Positions 12,701 through 24,280 of a stretch of 64,000 bases of DNA are shown here, one piece after another. This stretch comes from Saxidomus purpurata. Its lineage: Eukaryota; Mollusca; Bivalvia; Venerida; Veneridae. A program made the translations under genes and the position numbers. The stretch's first letter is position 1. Every line of letters starts with the position of its first letter. Below the pieces are notes generated by a model that was given only the letters and a program-made list of their open reading frames with translations, did not search any database and was not told the origin of the DNA. The stretch covers positions 19,791,684 through 19,855,683 of the forward strand of contig JAFMSR010000009.1 of assembly GCA_022818135.1 (NCBI GenBank), read 5' to 3'.

Positions 12701-15700
12701 AAGAACAACGTTAAGAATAATCAAATTTGTCATGACATGATGCATTATAGCGAGGGAATAAACCATATTTGTCATGACATGATGCATTATAGCGAGGGAA
12801 TAAACCATATTTGTCATGACTGATGCATAAAAGCAAAGGAATCACCATAGTTGTCATGACATTATGCATTATAGTGAGGTAATAAACCATATTTGTCATG
12901 ACATGATGCATTATAGCGAGGGAATAAACCATATTTGTCATGACATGATGCATTATAGCGAGGGAATAAACCATATTTGTCATGACATGAAGCACTAAAG
13001 CGAGGTAACAAACCATATTTGTCATGACATGATGCATTATAGCGAGGGAATAAACCATATTTGTCATGACATGATGCATTATAGCGAGGGAATAAACCAT
13101 ATTTGTCATGACATGATGCATTATAGCGAGGGAATAAACAATATTTGTCATGACATGATGCATTATAGCGAGGTAATAAACCATATTTGTCATGACATGA
13201 TGCATTATAGCGAGGGAATAAATCATATTTGCCATGACTTGAAGCACTAAAGCGAGGTAAAAACAACATGTTTGTCATGACATAATGCATTTTAGCGAGG
13301 GAATAAACCATTTTATGTCAAGACATGATGCATTAAAGCGAAGGAAAAACCATATTTGTCATAACATGATGAATTATAGCGAGGGAATAAACCATATTTG
13401 TCATGACATAATATATCATAGCGAGGGAATAAACCATATTTGTCATGACATAATATATCATAGCGAGGGAATAAACCATATTTGCCATGACATGATGCAT
13501 TATAACACGGGAATATGATTTCGAACAAGAAAGACAGCAGTTTGTTTTAATTATTTCATTTTAAATAAACTCTTCACTGGCAAATACGTTTCAATAACGT
13601 GTTCCCGAAAGCTCATTCATTTCAATCCATATCTTATTCAGATATAATTTACATACCAACAGGCTTATTGCATAGATTAATGACACGTTCTGATGAGAAT
13701 ATGTACAGTTCTGATTGTACCTTAACTCATTTTCAATCCTTTTTCTTCAAATATCAAGTCCCATGCATACTTTCGTAGTGAATATGCTTTTTTATTTTAT
13801 CGGTACGGTAATGTTTGTGTTACATAAAACAAAGACTAGAATGTATAAATTAAACCAAATGGCAGAATCAAAACCATCGTCGCTAACAGATCATACAGAA
13901 CTCAAAAGAACACTTCAACCTTTCTTAAAATGTGAAAACACAACTAAAGTTAAATTCGTTGTGCAGACGCTTTGAAAACTTGTATATCTTGACTTTACAA
14001 AATAATGTATTAATGACTTTAAAGTGATATTACCCTTCAAAGTGACCATATTATTTTAATTTAAACATTAATCAGTGATTTATACTCCTAGAATAATAAA
14101 TATTGCCATAGTTATAACCCACAAATAACAATATGTATAACAGTTACATTTATATTGAATATAAATCTGTAAAAATCGTTTTGACTATCCTAATTGTCAA
14201 TAATAGAAATAACTTGGTAAAACTTATTTTTATATGTTTTTGAAGTATCCACTATGTTTTGAGCATGATTCTTAACTATAAACAAATGTGACCATTTTGA
14301 AGGGTGATGTAACTTTCAAATACCGGTGCTAAGTTAGAAAGTAAAATGGTATGTTTGGGTAATTATGAAAGTAACTTGTACTTTACGAAATAAAGAAGAA
14401 ACATGCTATTTGTTACTAACGAAGATCATCAAATCAAATATCCAGTCGCAGAAAAAAAGCTTTTAATAGGTGAATCAATAATACTCGTAATTATTCTATT
14501 AGTTATGCTTTTAAAGACTAGGTTATACAGTTTGATACCAGTTATAGGGAATTTCTCTTTCCACAAATAGATTCACATAAAAACGGTTTGGCTGAATTCA
14601 GCTACCAACTGGCTATTCTTTTATTCTTCTATTGGAGGAATATAGAATATCTATCTATCTTTCTTCTTTGAACACAACAGAAACACACAAAACAATAATT
14701 GTTTTTCGGTTAACAAAGTAAAAAGCTAGCCGATTGTGGCTGAATTCAGTCACGAACTAGCAACCATTTGCTATTAATTTATATGCATAGGGAAAATAAA
14801 TGTACTTTGTGAAAATCTATTTACTATTTGCTAATGTTATGCTGTTTTTGTTTTGTACGACCATATTCGAAATGTATAATTGATGTTTGCCACATGTGTC
14901 TATGACCGTCTGGTTAGAAATAAAAAAATCTTAAATCTTGAACTCTTATAACATTTTAGACCCCATTTGTTTTGGTGTTTTATTTCTGATTTGTAAAGAA
15001 ATCAAAAACAAAAATTGACACCTATCAATTTCTGTTAATTTTAATCATATATTTTTACGTATTGTTTTTCAAATGAGTTTTAAGGGTTTTCTTTATGATT
15101 TGTCCCCTTAAAGAGTTGTTTACCCATAGTATTTTTAAAGGACCATGATCACTTTTGATTTGATTTGAAGCAAATTTATAAAGGTCCGTCCATAAGAGCA
15201 AATATGTTAGCTTGAATTGACCATGATCACTTTAGAAGTTACAATTACTTATAGCACTTCAAATCACCAATAGAAAGCGGTCTTACAAAACCGACGGCGG
15301 GAAGTCACCAATAGAAAACTGTCTTACACAATCGACATCGAGAAACCACAAAACGAAAATGTCCTACCAACCGACGTTGAGAAATCACATGAAGAAGTTT
15401 TTTTTTAATCGAAAGTACATGCCATAATGTGTATTTTTATATTTTTGCATAAAACAGCATTGCTTTTGATAATACTGCAAAACCATAAATTCGCTTCATG
15501 ATAACGCTGTATTCCTAACAAATAAACACGAATATGACAGACAGGCAATTTCATGAACATTGTGTTCATGTGAACATAAATTAGTTTTATCGTTATTCAA
15601 ACAGTGAATTCATGAAAGTTTTTTCTAACAAATTAAAAGCTGCTATAAGCCTTTACCATTTTATTTAATAACTGTTTTAAATTATTGACCAATTGAGAAA

Positions 15701-17520
15701 TGAAAGTATGTTTGTTTTCCAGTTGAACATAGTGCAAACATGAACTTATCTTTAAAAAAAGATGGTCGGTGTAATTTGGAGTATATGAACGCAATTGGTA
15801 GCTAGATTTTATAGAGAAAAAAATAAAATGCACATTGACCGGGAATCGAACCCGTGGCCCTTCGCTTACAGAGATTCTACCGAACTTGCCTGTTCCTTCC
15901 CCAATTTTAAATAGATATGTACCGTGACACACTTCTTCCTTGCTTTCCTTATCAGATATGTTAATCGGATTAATAGCCGAGAAAGTATATTTACCCTACA
16001 CTTATCTTATAATCATCATTAGTTTCGCGACTTCAACTTATTATCATGTTAAAAGATATTAATTATTTACTTACTTAATATACTATATCTATAGAATTTA
16101 TTGTGCATAGAAACTGTTTTATGCATTTATAGGGATAGAGGTTGTTATCAATCAGTTTACAACAGATCTGATCTGAGGTAATATTCGTTCTTTTAAACCA
16201 TTTATTAATTAAACACGTCACTGTACTTTTTCGCTTGTCACATATTACTCTATACTAATTTTAGAGCAGATTTTAGGCTATAAAATCATAGTCCAGATTG
16301 ATGCCAATCTCTAAATATCTCGTATAATTAGACCTCTTATTGTTAAATTTTTAAGACGTTTGTGTTTTTAATGTGTAATACATGTACATATAGTCTTTTA
16401 TAACTCTTAAAAGAGTGGTTCTGTATATTGTAAATGTAAGTGTCAGTTGTAAATTGTATTGTATATTTGCAGAAATGAGACTTAGATAAAATATAAAATC
16501 TATAAATGTATGTTGCATGTTTACATTGTGAACACATTAGAGAAACAGTGAACCTCTGTGTGTAAAAACACAGTATTAATGTGTCTAAAGTAATTTTTTT
16601 TTTTAAATTATGAGTATATTGGATTAACTGATCCAGACGCCTATTTTAATGAGATGAAGATAAAAACATTTACGGGTATCATAATATGGGTATTTATCTT
16701 AGTCAGTGATGTTTTAGTATATCATGATTAATCTGTGATAATATAATATATTTAGTGTCATGATTTTTAAATGTAGATAATATGTGTAAATTATATTAGA
16801 CTGTCTCTCATAATTCTTATAAGAATGACATATATGTTAAACTTATTTCTATAGTATAATGAAATGTATTTGTATGTAACATGTATGGTGAGACGTAAAT
16901 AAACTATAAAAACTACTTAAAAGATAGACCCATTCAAAAAAGAATAAAAACGCAAGTCTTAAATTTATTGACCTGTCTCATTCGGCATTCTCCAATTTAA
17001 AGGTGCCTTACAACGTTAATTTCTCAATTAGAAAATATAATACATTCTACTTGTCTTTTCATTGGCGGTTGAAAAGTTCCAAACTTCCGGTCAAAAGCAA
17101 GCTTAATACGGCTGCGCCGAAAACAAATGTCAATTTTACGACATGTTTAGATAAGAAAGAATATCTCTAGATAAACAATTGCTCGATGTTCGACTGGTGT
17201 GGTCTCTTTTTGTTCTAGCCTTGTCAATAAGACCTTAATAAATTGTCTTAAAAGGGCATTATCTTATTCTAAGGATGAATTTTAATATCCTCAAAAAAAT
17301 TTGACAGGATTGCAACCTAACCCGGACGTTTCAGCTTTTAATCTGAAAATGCTGGGCAGTCTGTAATTGAAAAATAAATCCGTAAAAATATATGCTTTTT
17401 CTTTCTCAGATCTATTGATAACAATTATGATTATGAAAATAAATGATAATTAATTGCTATTATAAACAAACCTGCAGTATAGAAAAATCCCAAAACAGGT
17501 AAAAATATGAAAATACGCAT
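6550..17520 (-). CDS. Two-repeat cadherin-like surface protein, five exons, complete
   Basis: Coding exons on the minus strand are 17520-17472, 12660-12414, 11202-11078, 8572-8507 and 6788-6550. All have GT/AG borders and the phases (1,2,1,1) match at every junction, giving 241 residues plus TAA. Residues 1-16 form a hydrophobic signal peptide with a likely cut after FFYTA. Repeat 1 (about 33-122) shows SIAENQ, LDKETTSSYTLKIKALDD and ends TNIDEPP. Repeat 2 (about 124-218) shows TATDPEGDTITYSI, SDFAI, TLDKSTTSAYILVIHAID. These are the cadherin-fold signatures; the calcium motifs (DKE-type, DxD-like, xNDxxP-like) are partly degenerate. The last 18 residues are hydrophobic after a small-residue DGAAS stretch, with no basic cytoplasmic tail, which fits a GPI-attachment signal. 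Inference: a small outer-surface, possibly adhesive protein. I do not recognise a named orthologue. The alternative is a secreted or simply tail-anchored form. Confidence 0.85.
6975..7410. repeat. Degenerate repeat with CCTTGACC motifs
   Basis: AACAGTNACCTTGACCCTAG-like blocks recur near 6975, 7075, 7180, 7248 and 7375. Poly-C and poly-A runs lie between. Located in intron 4 of the cadherin-like gene. Confidence 0.55.
8507..8572 (-). CDS. Cadherin-like gene, exon 4: 66-nt microexon
   Basis: The acceptor is TTTTACAG and the donor GTAAGT; phase 1 to phase 1. It encodes TTVTTQTATDPEGDTITYSI plus one residue. Only with this exon does repeat 2 read as a continuous cadherin fold. Since it is phase-symmetric, skipping it would keep the frame but remove the DPEGD loop. 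Confidence 0.88.
8709..10424. repeat. 19-bp satellite, about 90 units
   Basis: The unit is close to TACTGCCTAGTATTCATTG. The array fills most of intron 3 of the cadherin-like gene. The left part is mixed; from about 9850 rightward units alternate as a 38-bp dimer. A 95-bp block of five units is duplicated at 9405 and 9500. Confidence 0.95.
11078..11202 (-). CDS. Cadherin-like gene, exon 3: end of repeat 1, start of repeat 2
   Basis: The acceptor is TATTCCAG and the donor GTAGGT; 125 nt run phase 2 to phase 1. It encodes ALDDVPGSGTATITVTITN followed by IDEPPVYASASVGKTVADES, the typical inter-repeat linker of cadherins. Confidence 0.9.
11853..12020 (+). repeat. Dispersed repeat GTGTAGCG family, copy 2
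   Basis: GTGTAGCGATGCCGTCAAAC, then CACCGGAAACTGTGAACGAG. It is in intron 2 of the cadherin-like gene. Confidence 0.6.
12414..12660 (-). CDS. Cadherin-like gene, exon 2: most of repeat 1
   Basis: The acceptor is AAATTACAG and the donor GTAAGT. 247 nt enter at phase 1 and leave at phase 2. It encodes residues 17-99, including the SIAENQ strand and LDKETTSSYTLKIK, the core of a cadherin fold. Confidence 0.88.
12722..13512. repeat. 42-bp minisatellite, about 19 units
   Basis: Units start near GTCATGACATGATGCATTAT and continue AGCGAGGGAATAAACCATAT. The period is a multiple of three, so long repetitive ORFs appear on both strands (for example 12711-13247); they are not genes. It lies in intron 1 of the cadherin-like gene next to exon 2. 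Confidence 0.95.
13720..15730. other. Cadherin-like gene, part of intron 1 without recognised coding content
   Basis: It holds two copies of GGCTGAATTCAG about 150 bp apart (14590, 14740). The 86-codon ORF at 13715-13975 shows no family resemblance. Confidence 0.4.
15740..17135 (-). mobile_element. Composite repeat copy A (tRNA-like segment), split by an insertion
   Basis: The left part (about 15740-16075) starts at AAAGATGGTCGG and includes a tRNA-like block at 15830-15900 with a B-box-like GGGTTCGATTCCC on the minus strand. The right part (about 16911-17135) ends CGGTCAAAAGCAAGCTTAAT followed by GCGCCGAAAA. Copies at 42235 and 48545 carry the two parts contiguously. Intron 1 of the cadherin-like gene. 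Confidence 0.65.
16076..16910. mobile_element. 835-bp insertion nested in composite repeat copy A
   Basis: The block is absent from the two sister copies. It is AT-rich, without an ORF, ends in GTAAATAAACTATAAAA, and is flanked by ACTTACTTAA/ACTACTTAA, a possible diverged duplication. Its class is unknown. Confidence 0.45.
17472..17520 (-). CDS. Cadherin-like gene, exon 1: signal peptide
   Basis: ATG at 17520 with G at -3 opens sixteen codons reading MRIFIFLPVLGFFYTA plus one base, then donor GTTTGT. The phase-1 end pairs with the AT that starts exon 2 to give Asp17, right after the predicted signal-peptidase site. Too short to stand out as an ORF; found from the required phase and hydrophobicity. 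It is 4.8 kb from exon 2, so its membership is inferred. Confidence 0.75.
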
Positions 17521-17596
17521 CCCGCCTAGCTTTATGGTACCTTCCTGCTACACTGCAACGAAGAAGACTGTTTCAGCATCTGGGACATAGCAACCG

Positions 17597-17604
17597 TTTA
17601 AATA
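17597..17604 (-). promoter_or_regulatory. TATA-like box upstream of the cadherin-like gene
   Basis: On the minus strand the sequence reads CTATTTAAAC about 77-84 bases before the ATG at 17520. That is a fitting distance for a TATA element with a 5' UTR of about 50 bases. Position is the only support. Confidence 0.35.
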
Positions 17605-20189
17605 GTCCCAGGTTCCAGTGTTGTCATGACAGTGAAGTAAATAAATATAAACATATTTTCCTTGGTGATGTTCTATTGCGTCGAAGAAAATCGCGAAGAT
17701 AGTTTTGCGCATGTGCAAAAAGTGACGAACACTTGATTGGTTATTGATTCAAGTGCAAAACGACTCAACTTACTGGGTGAATAAAAAAACGATTTGTACA
17801 TGTACATTAGCAACAGCAACCATGGCAATTTACCCGGAAAGCTAGTGTAGCTTAAACACATGTACTTTAAACAAGATGCAATAAGTGCGCGTTGACGTGT
17901 AAACAAATGTTTGGTCAAAGAATCGCAAAATAAATGTGTTTCATAATGAGCAGCTTATTATGTTTTCCTAGAATAGCAAGGTTTTATTATACATTATCTG
18001 AGGCTTTAATATGACATTACATAAAATGGGTCATACTTTATAACCTGTGATTCTGCCAACAGTCGGCTAAGCTTTCAACACTCTGCGGTATTAAAAACGT
18101 TCGACTTTGTAAGACCCGTTTATAACAAACTGCAATCTTTAGAACACTCTAAAAGGAATAATTTGGGTTTTTCTTTTTATTTAACCTGTTGAAACAGATA
18201 GTCTTAGTAACGTTCTAAGGATTGATATCTACATTTTTATTCGTTTTAGACAATTGTCAAATAAAACGTTCTAAATTTAGACGGATACCATGCTATAATC
18301 TTTTAACTTTTTAAGCATTGTAGTTTGAGACTCATTACATCATTTACAGTCTGGTATATTAGAACGTTCTAAAGACTGAATACCAACTTGTGATTCTGTT
18401 GATATGCTTCGTGCTTTTATTAAACGGTTCTCTTGCATAGTTTGTTTTGTTATTTATTTTATGCCCCCCCAAAAAAAAAAAACTTTTACGGTGACAGAAA
18501 AAAAATATATTTGTGTAAAATAATTATAACTATTCATATATTTATAAGCCAGAGAGCTGACACGAAAACAAGCGTTTTATTAAAACATTATTTTTAATAT
18601 GTCTTATGATTAATCTTATGCACAAAGTTTTGTATTTCTACAAAAAACACGGACCTATACATATACGTATTTAGGTCCTTGCAAAAAGCAAAAATATATA
18701 GGTTGCTTTAGTTCAGTTTTTCAGTTTTGAACTGTGCTATTAGGGTATTTTAGACTATCTTAAGGTACCACATTATGTCCGATAGTCTACATGCCTTTAA
18801 TACACCCTTTTTTCAGAAGACTTGACATGTGTGAACGTTTGTTATTCCCATTATGGCTTGCTTAAAATACCATGATCTCTTTGGATGTAACATTTACATT
18901 TTGCACTTATATTAGCAAGTTATCTGACCGCCAAAACTGACCGCCATTTGTAAAAAAAAAGACATTCTTTACGTCGCTTTTTTTCGAAATATGCTATTGA
19001 TTTGATAGCGTATAATTCAATTCAATGATATTTAAAGACATAAAACGCTTTCTCAGTTTCTGGTAACATTTTTTCCACGAAGAGGCGACAAAGATATGGA
19101 AGAAAGGCATATGCCAACATTGTTCTACACCAAACAGAACTCAAAACTACCACTGTGTCAGTTAGTTCATTACTCTATTTATAATCAATCTATAATTTTG
19201 CAATAATCATAGGACTCTAACTTAACTTTTAACATGATCAGTTCGTCATCATTTCAGACTTTAAACATGTTTTTCTTTCCCAAAAGAGTGATTAGCTATT
19301 GCACGTCTCTACTTGCATGGTATAGTTTACACAAAACAGTTTCCAACCAAAGTAGATGACATATTTCTGCATACCCTGCGAGTTTTCCTGACTCAGCAGT
19401 TCGCATTCAATTTGTATCATTTCGCAGTTACCTGACAACATGGGCTTTTGTAACCAACAACAATTCTTGATTTCTTGAATTATTTATTACATTTTTTTTG
19501 CATTTCATTTTCTTGAATATGGTTGCTTATCAGTAATGATAATCGATCATAACTACCCTGAAAAGATTATTTTGATCTTAGGAAGAAACCGCGACGTACA
19601 TCTTTTGCAGACGTTAATGACATTTTATTGATAAAAAATCCTGTATTCGATACTTAGAGTTCCGGTGAAATCATCCATACCTTTCTGACAAGAATAATCT
19701 ATTAACTGATTCAATCGATGAAAGAATATTCAAAGTCAATGTTTCAATGAAACACAATGGTCTCTGTGGTAACACATACACAACACATTGCTATATAGGC
19801 TATCAATTAATATCAAAGAAAAATATGACCTAAAATAGTGCTATCACTGCGCGCAGCTTGTGTATTTATCACGGTTAAAAACATGTTAGTGTATTTTCTT
19901 TAATTAAAACATTTGTCACTAGAGAAAAAACACGAGGTCACGTAAGGAGATCTATTAGTACTCCTGTACTTTTTTCACGGCTACTGAGCATAAAAAATGT
20001 GTACGGATTGGAATGACAGTATACCGTGTACATGTGCAAAACGTTATGTCAAGCTAAAAACCGTGTATACATAATAAAAGTATCATAGATTGTTTTCTAG
20101 AACTGAATTTAAATGTGTTGTTTGTTAAATGAATAAAGGTAACGATGCAAGTGAAAGTGCAAACACTTTTGAAATGCCAATATAAACAT

Positions 20190-20365
20190 AAAAGTGTAGC
20201 GAAGTCATCAAACCAAGCTCGCAAACATTTTCTATTTTCAAGTATTACTTGTGTTGTTGTTTCTAGCCATTACTTTTAGCAGATTAGGTTTTAAAATTAG
20301 CAGATCATTTTTTCAGATATTTTTTTTACCGGAAGCTGTGAACGAGCCAATTTAGCTGTATTTTA
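20190..20365 (+). repeat. Dispersed repeat GTGTAGCG family, copy 3
   Basis: GTGTAGCGAAGTCATCAAAC, then TACCGGAAGCTGTGAACGAG. Confidence 0.6.
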
Positions 20366-20697
20366 TTTATTTACGGGCCGGCAGTTTCATGGGAGAGACA
20401 AATACTAGACCCCCTTCCTTAAAAACTGGCAACTTTTTTATGAACACTTTTAGTGCAAGTTTTGGTAAGCTACAAATGTACTTCTGATATTGTTATAATT
20501 GTTTTATTTAACTTCAAACCGTACATAATTCAGCATTAATTATGTAGGTAGGCCTATATGAAGAGTTTCAAAATGAAAGACTGTTCAAAGGTTACATGTA
20601 TTTAATCAAGACATACCTACTATGGTTGTGACTAACTTATGCTTCGCTTGTTCTATTGATCATTCCTGATAACCTAATTGCAAGAAATTTAATAAAT

Positions 20698-20752
20698 ATG
20701 GTCGGATAGTTCATCGCAATCAACGATCATGGAGCTGTTATACGGGTAGACA
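20698..20752 (+). repeat. Dispersed repeat GGTCGGATAGTTCAT, copy 1
   Basis: ATGGTCGGATAGTTCAT, then ATGGAGCTGTTATACGGGT. A second copy lies at 23083-23138. Confidence 0.5.
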
Positions 20753-21046
20753 TCAATATTTGTTAAGCTTTTGGAGTCTGTTCTCTTATAAACACTGTCG
20801 TTCTATCAACGTGCTTACTGTCCGCCAGTCTGTCCTTTTGTTTGTCTTAATATGGACAAAAGCTACAAAGACACATCTCAATATAATTGTATATGTATTG
20901 TCTTTTATTGCTTTATTTTGATTAAGTACTTTGTATCGTTTCGTTACAGTTAGCTTTTACTTTTGTCTTGATCCTGTCCTTTGATGAATGATATGAGCTT
21001 CGTTCCGTTTTCATTATTATGTTTGCCAGTGGACAGTACACCTGTT

Positions 21047-21071
21047 ATAACAAAACAAAACAAAACAAAAA
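21047..21071. repeat. (AAAAC)n microsatellite
   Basis: About five AACAA-type pentamers, possibly the tail of a retroelement to its left. Confidence 0.7.
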
Positions 21072-23082
21072 GACTTATTAGTTGCCACATTATACATGTG
21101 TCGGCAGTTATAGGTACTAACCATGACTGATTTTTATTACTGAAACGGTTTGCTGGGGGTATAAATGCGCGAAGTCACGTAATTCATTTTTTTTCGTACA
21201 AATTTTAGTAGGCTAGTGCACACAACTTTTTGAAACCTGCTGCACTGGGTTACTCTGCTAGTTACATTTTGTATCAGTACACGCCGTTGACAAATACTTA
21301 CCATTTACTTATTAAAAAACAATATTTAGTTTTTTAAAAACAAGTTCAAATGCTTAGTCTATTTTTGCATTCATGTGGAATTTTAAATATTGCATTAAAT
21401 AAAAGTAATGAAGGGGTGTCTCCCTTTTTTATACATATTGTAATTACATTAAAACAGATACGAGTACTTCGCGAAACCAGAGTTAAAATGAGTTGAAACC
21501 CAAGTAGTAGGAGGCAACGGTCCGATAAGCAGAACAAACTTTGCCAAATCATCACAGTGACTTTGGAAAAAATCAGTACAGGCTTTTTTAATTAAAAAAC
21601 TGAAGACTTTAACGGTAACAGATCTTGGAAACATGATTGCATCCAATTATTTTTTTTGTTCTGAAGTTTCAAGTGTTAATAATAAATATTTATTTTGCTC
21701 TACGTATATACATATTATTTGAAATTACAGTGAAGTGCATATATGTTACAAACAAAGACAAAAAAGGGATGAGCCAAAAGTTCTTGCAACATTATCGAGG
21801 GCTTACTACATGTAATACTATATTATAAAATTTAACCTTTCTCATAATTTCATCCGTCTCATCTGTTTACCTCAGCTTTCGCGAAGAAACTGCAAAATTG
21901 CTGAGTAAAATTGTGACTGTGACTGAGAAAATGGATCCAGATGAGTAAATATCAGACATTTTGTTTTAAATGTTTTCTAAAAGTGTGTAGTCTGTTGACT
22001 ATGAATTGAACATTTCAAGTGAATCTACCCACTACTTTTAAAGTTATGATTGTTTTCAGATAACATCCATTGTCACTCTTCATACTGACGTTTGTAACGT
22101 CAAAGCAGTCATTTTAACGTCAGTATATTTGACGTTGTATATTGCCATTAAAAAATTCATATGAAGGTATTTTTTCTTGAAACTTCAACTGATAACACAT
22201 GATTTATAGTAAAGTATTTTGCCTGGTTTAATTTTCTTGTCATTTCTTTGCGTTTCAATAAATAATCATTTTGTTTGACTGTGCCCTAATTTTCACTTTT
22301 TCCAATTTCAAAGAATAAGTGGTTGCTATAGTAATATGCTTTATGATAATGAATTGATTGAATCATTTTCATGCACATTTAAGAATACCATTTCCAATGA
22401 ACATCATTTTTTAAAATGTTTACGTCTAGTCGAATTTAGTGAAAATTAGTTATTTGTCTTTTTACATTTTCGCAATAATAATTAATGCTCATCTGGACCC
22501 ATTTTCCTAGTCACAGTCACAATTGACAATAGTTATTGCATATATATCTTATATTACATCAGAAATAAAATTCTTCGAATCACTGCAAGGTACTGTAGGT
22601 TAACTAAGCGTTTACGTGTAGAACTTTATAAATCCACTTTATTTGATCACATGGTGATTTAAGGTCAGTTGTGATCTTCTGTTACCACAAGAATGACGTG
22701 CAACTTACTCCCTTTATAACGAAAGAAGTTATTACAACTTAGATTAATCGTATAATAATTTTTTCTTCTAACGAAGCTGAAATCTTTCCTCCATTACGAG
22801 ACATGGTCGAAATGTTACAATTATATTTTGAAGACATTTACCCTGATTCGACCATAAACTTTTAATTCTATAAGGTGTCAAGTTATTTTTACTTTTGACC
22901 TGTATATTGTGGACAGTTCGTCCGTTTCTGTAAAAGCAGAAAGACAGAAAAAGGCAGGGTATTTTTAAATATTCACAATGACAAAAGAAAAATTGAGTGT
23001 TTTAAATCGATTCAGAAAAACGCTAAGCTCATTCAGTTGGAAAATTCTGATACTAGTCTAATTACATGCAATTCACCGACGA

Positions 23083-23138
23083 TATGGTCGGATAGTTCAT
23101 TCCAATTAGCTGACAGATCTATGGAGCTGTTGTACGAA
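23083..23138 (+). repeat. Dispersed repeat GGTCGGATAGTTCAT, copy 2
   Basis: ATGGTCGGATAGTTCATTCC, then ATGGAGCTGTTGTACGAAT. It pairs with 20698-20752. Confidence 0.5.
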
Positions 23139-23734
23139 TGAACTGTGTGACCTATAATTGTGGAAAGCTTCCGATGGTAATCGCGTTGATGTAAAAAAAA
23201 TGTTTCGACCGTTTGTTGTTGCTTTAATATTAGTTGGCAATATAATATGGGTACTGACCCTTATCGTTTGACAGATCCTCTTACAGCTGCTCGCTCTCAG
23301 TTGCCATTGAAAAAAAATAGTTTTCAAAAAATTGACATACTGAAACATAAATATAAAACTTAAAGGTCCAATACTAAGGAAAGAGAAAATTCAAATATAC
23401 TTAAAAAAACACATAAATAAGTTATTTTTAATATAAAATGAAAGTTGGTATGTAGAAATTCTAAATAAATCACAGTACATGTACAATTATTTTTCTATGC
23501 ATTATGAAGAAAGTTAAAAAGACCTGGGTGGTCATTTTGTCGATTCACTGACATTTCAACATAATACACATACTTTTCTTTGTGTTCCAAACACTTTCTG
23601 TAAATTGAAACCTGCCAATCTTCATTATTTAGTGTCTTGCATAAGGTAATGTACTTGCCATTCAAATAACTGTCACTTAATTTTCGCTTAGTAGTGGACC
23701 TTTAAGGTTAGAATCAAAATTTAAGCAAAAATAT

Positions 23735-23812
23735 AGGTAGGAATTTCCAGAAATCGATTGAAAATGTTGGTTTTACGGCACCGCTACACTATATGTTTAT
23801 ATTGGAATTTCT
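23735..23812 (-). repeat. Dispersed repeat GTGTAGCG family, copy 4 (short)
   Basis: The minus strand reads CCAATATAAACATATAGTGT, then AGCGGTGCCGTAAAACCAAC. Only the left end of the family is present. Confidence 0.55.
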
Positions 23813-24236
23813 ATTTTTTTAAAGCGTTTATTATTTGGTAGCGTATTATTTGAAATCTACAGATAAACGTGACAGGAATTTATACATTATAAATGTTGAC
23901 CAGTGGTTGAAGAGAACATTTTTAAAGTTATTTACATATTCCAGAGGCACGTAGGTCCTCAAGGCATCATCATAATTATATATTTCTTTGAAAGGCGTAA
24001 GATAAAGATTTTTACCCATAAGAGGTAAGTTATTACAAGTGGATTCAGAGTAAAATATTTTAGAAGTTTCTATTTTTAATTTAATTGCATAGTGAAAACT
24101 TCCCAATCTCGATGTGCCTTCATTTCTAAGAGGATCGTATTAACTTTCATAGTATTGGTACAGGCTCATTTTAGATAAAAATTGTGCCAAAAGGAGCCCA
24201 GAAGTTTCAGAAGAGATGTTGTTTGAACAACACTGT

Positions 24237-24280
24237 GAACAGACAGATAGACGGATGGACAGACGAACGGACGGAATAAT
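24237..24280. repeat. GACAGACGGACG-type simple repeat
   Basis: GAACAGACAGATAGACGGAT and CGAACGGACGG. Similar motifs occur at 32997-33015 and 45440-45462. They usually mark one end of decayed mollusc repeats. Confidence 0.6.

Noticed and set aside
12711..13311. Long minus-strand ORFs (178 and 149 codons) with repeated YSLAIMHHVMTNM-like units
   Set aside because: They arise from a 42-bp repeat whose period is a multiple of three. Open frames exist on both strands and inside an intron of a supported gene.
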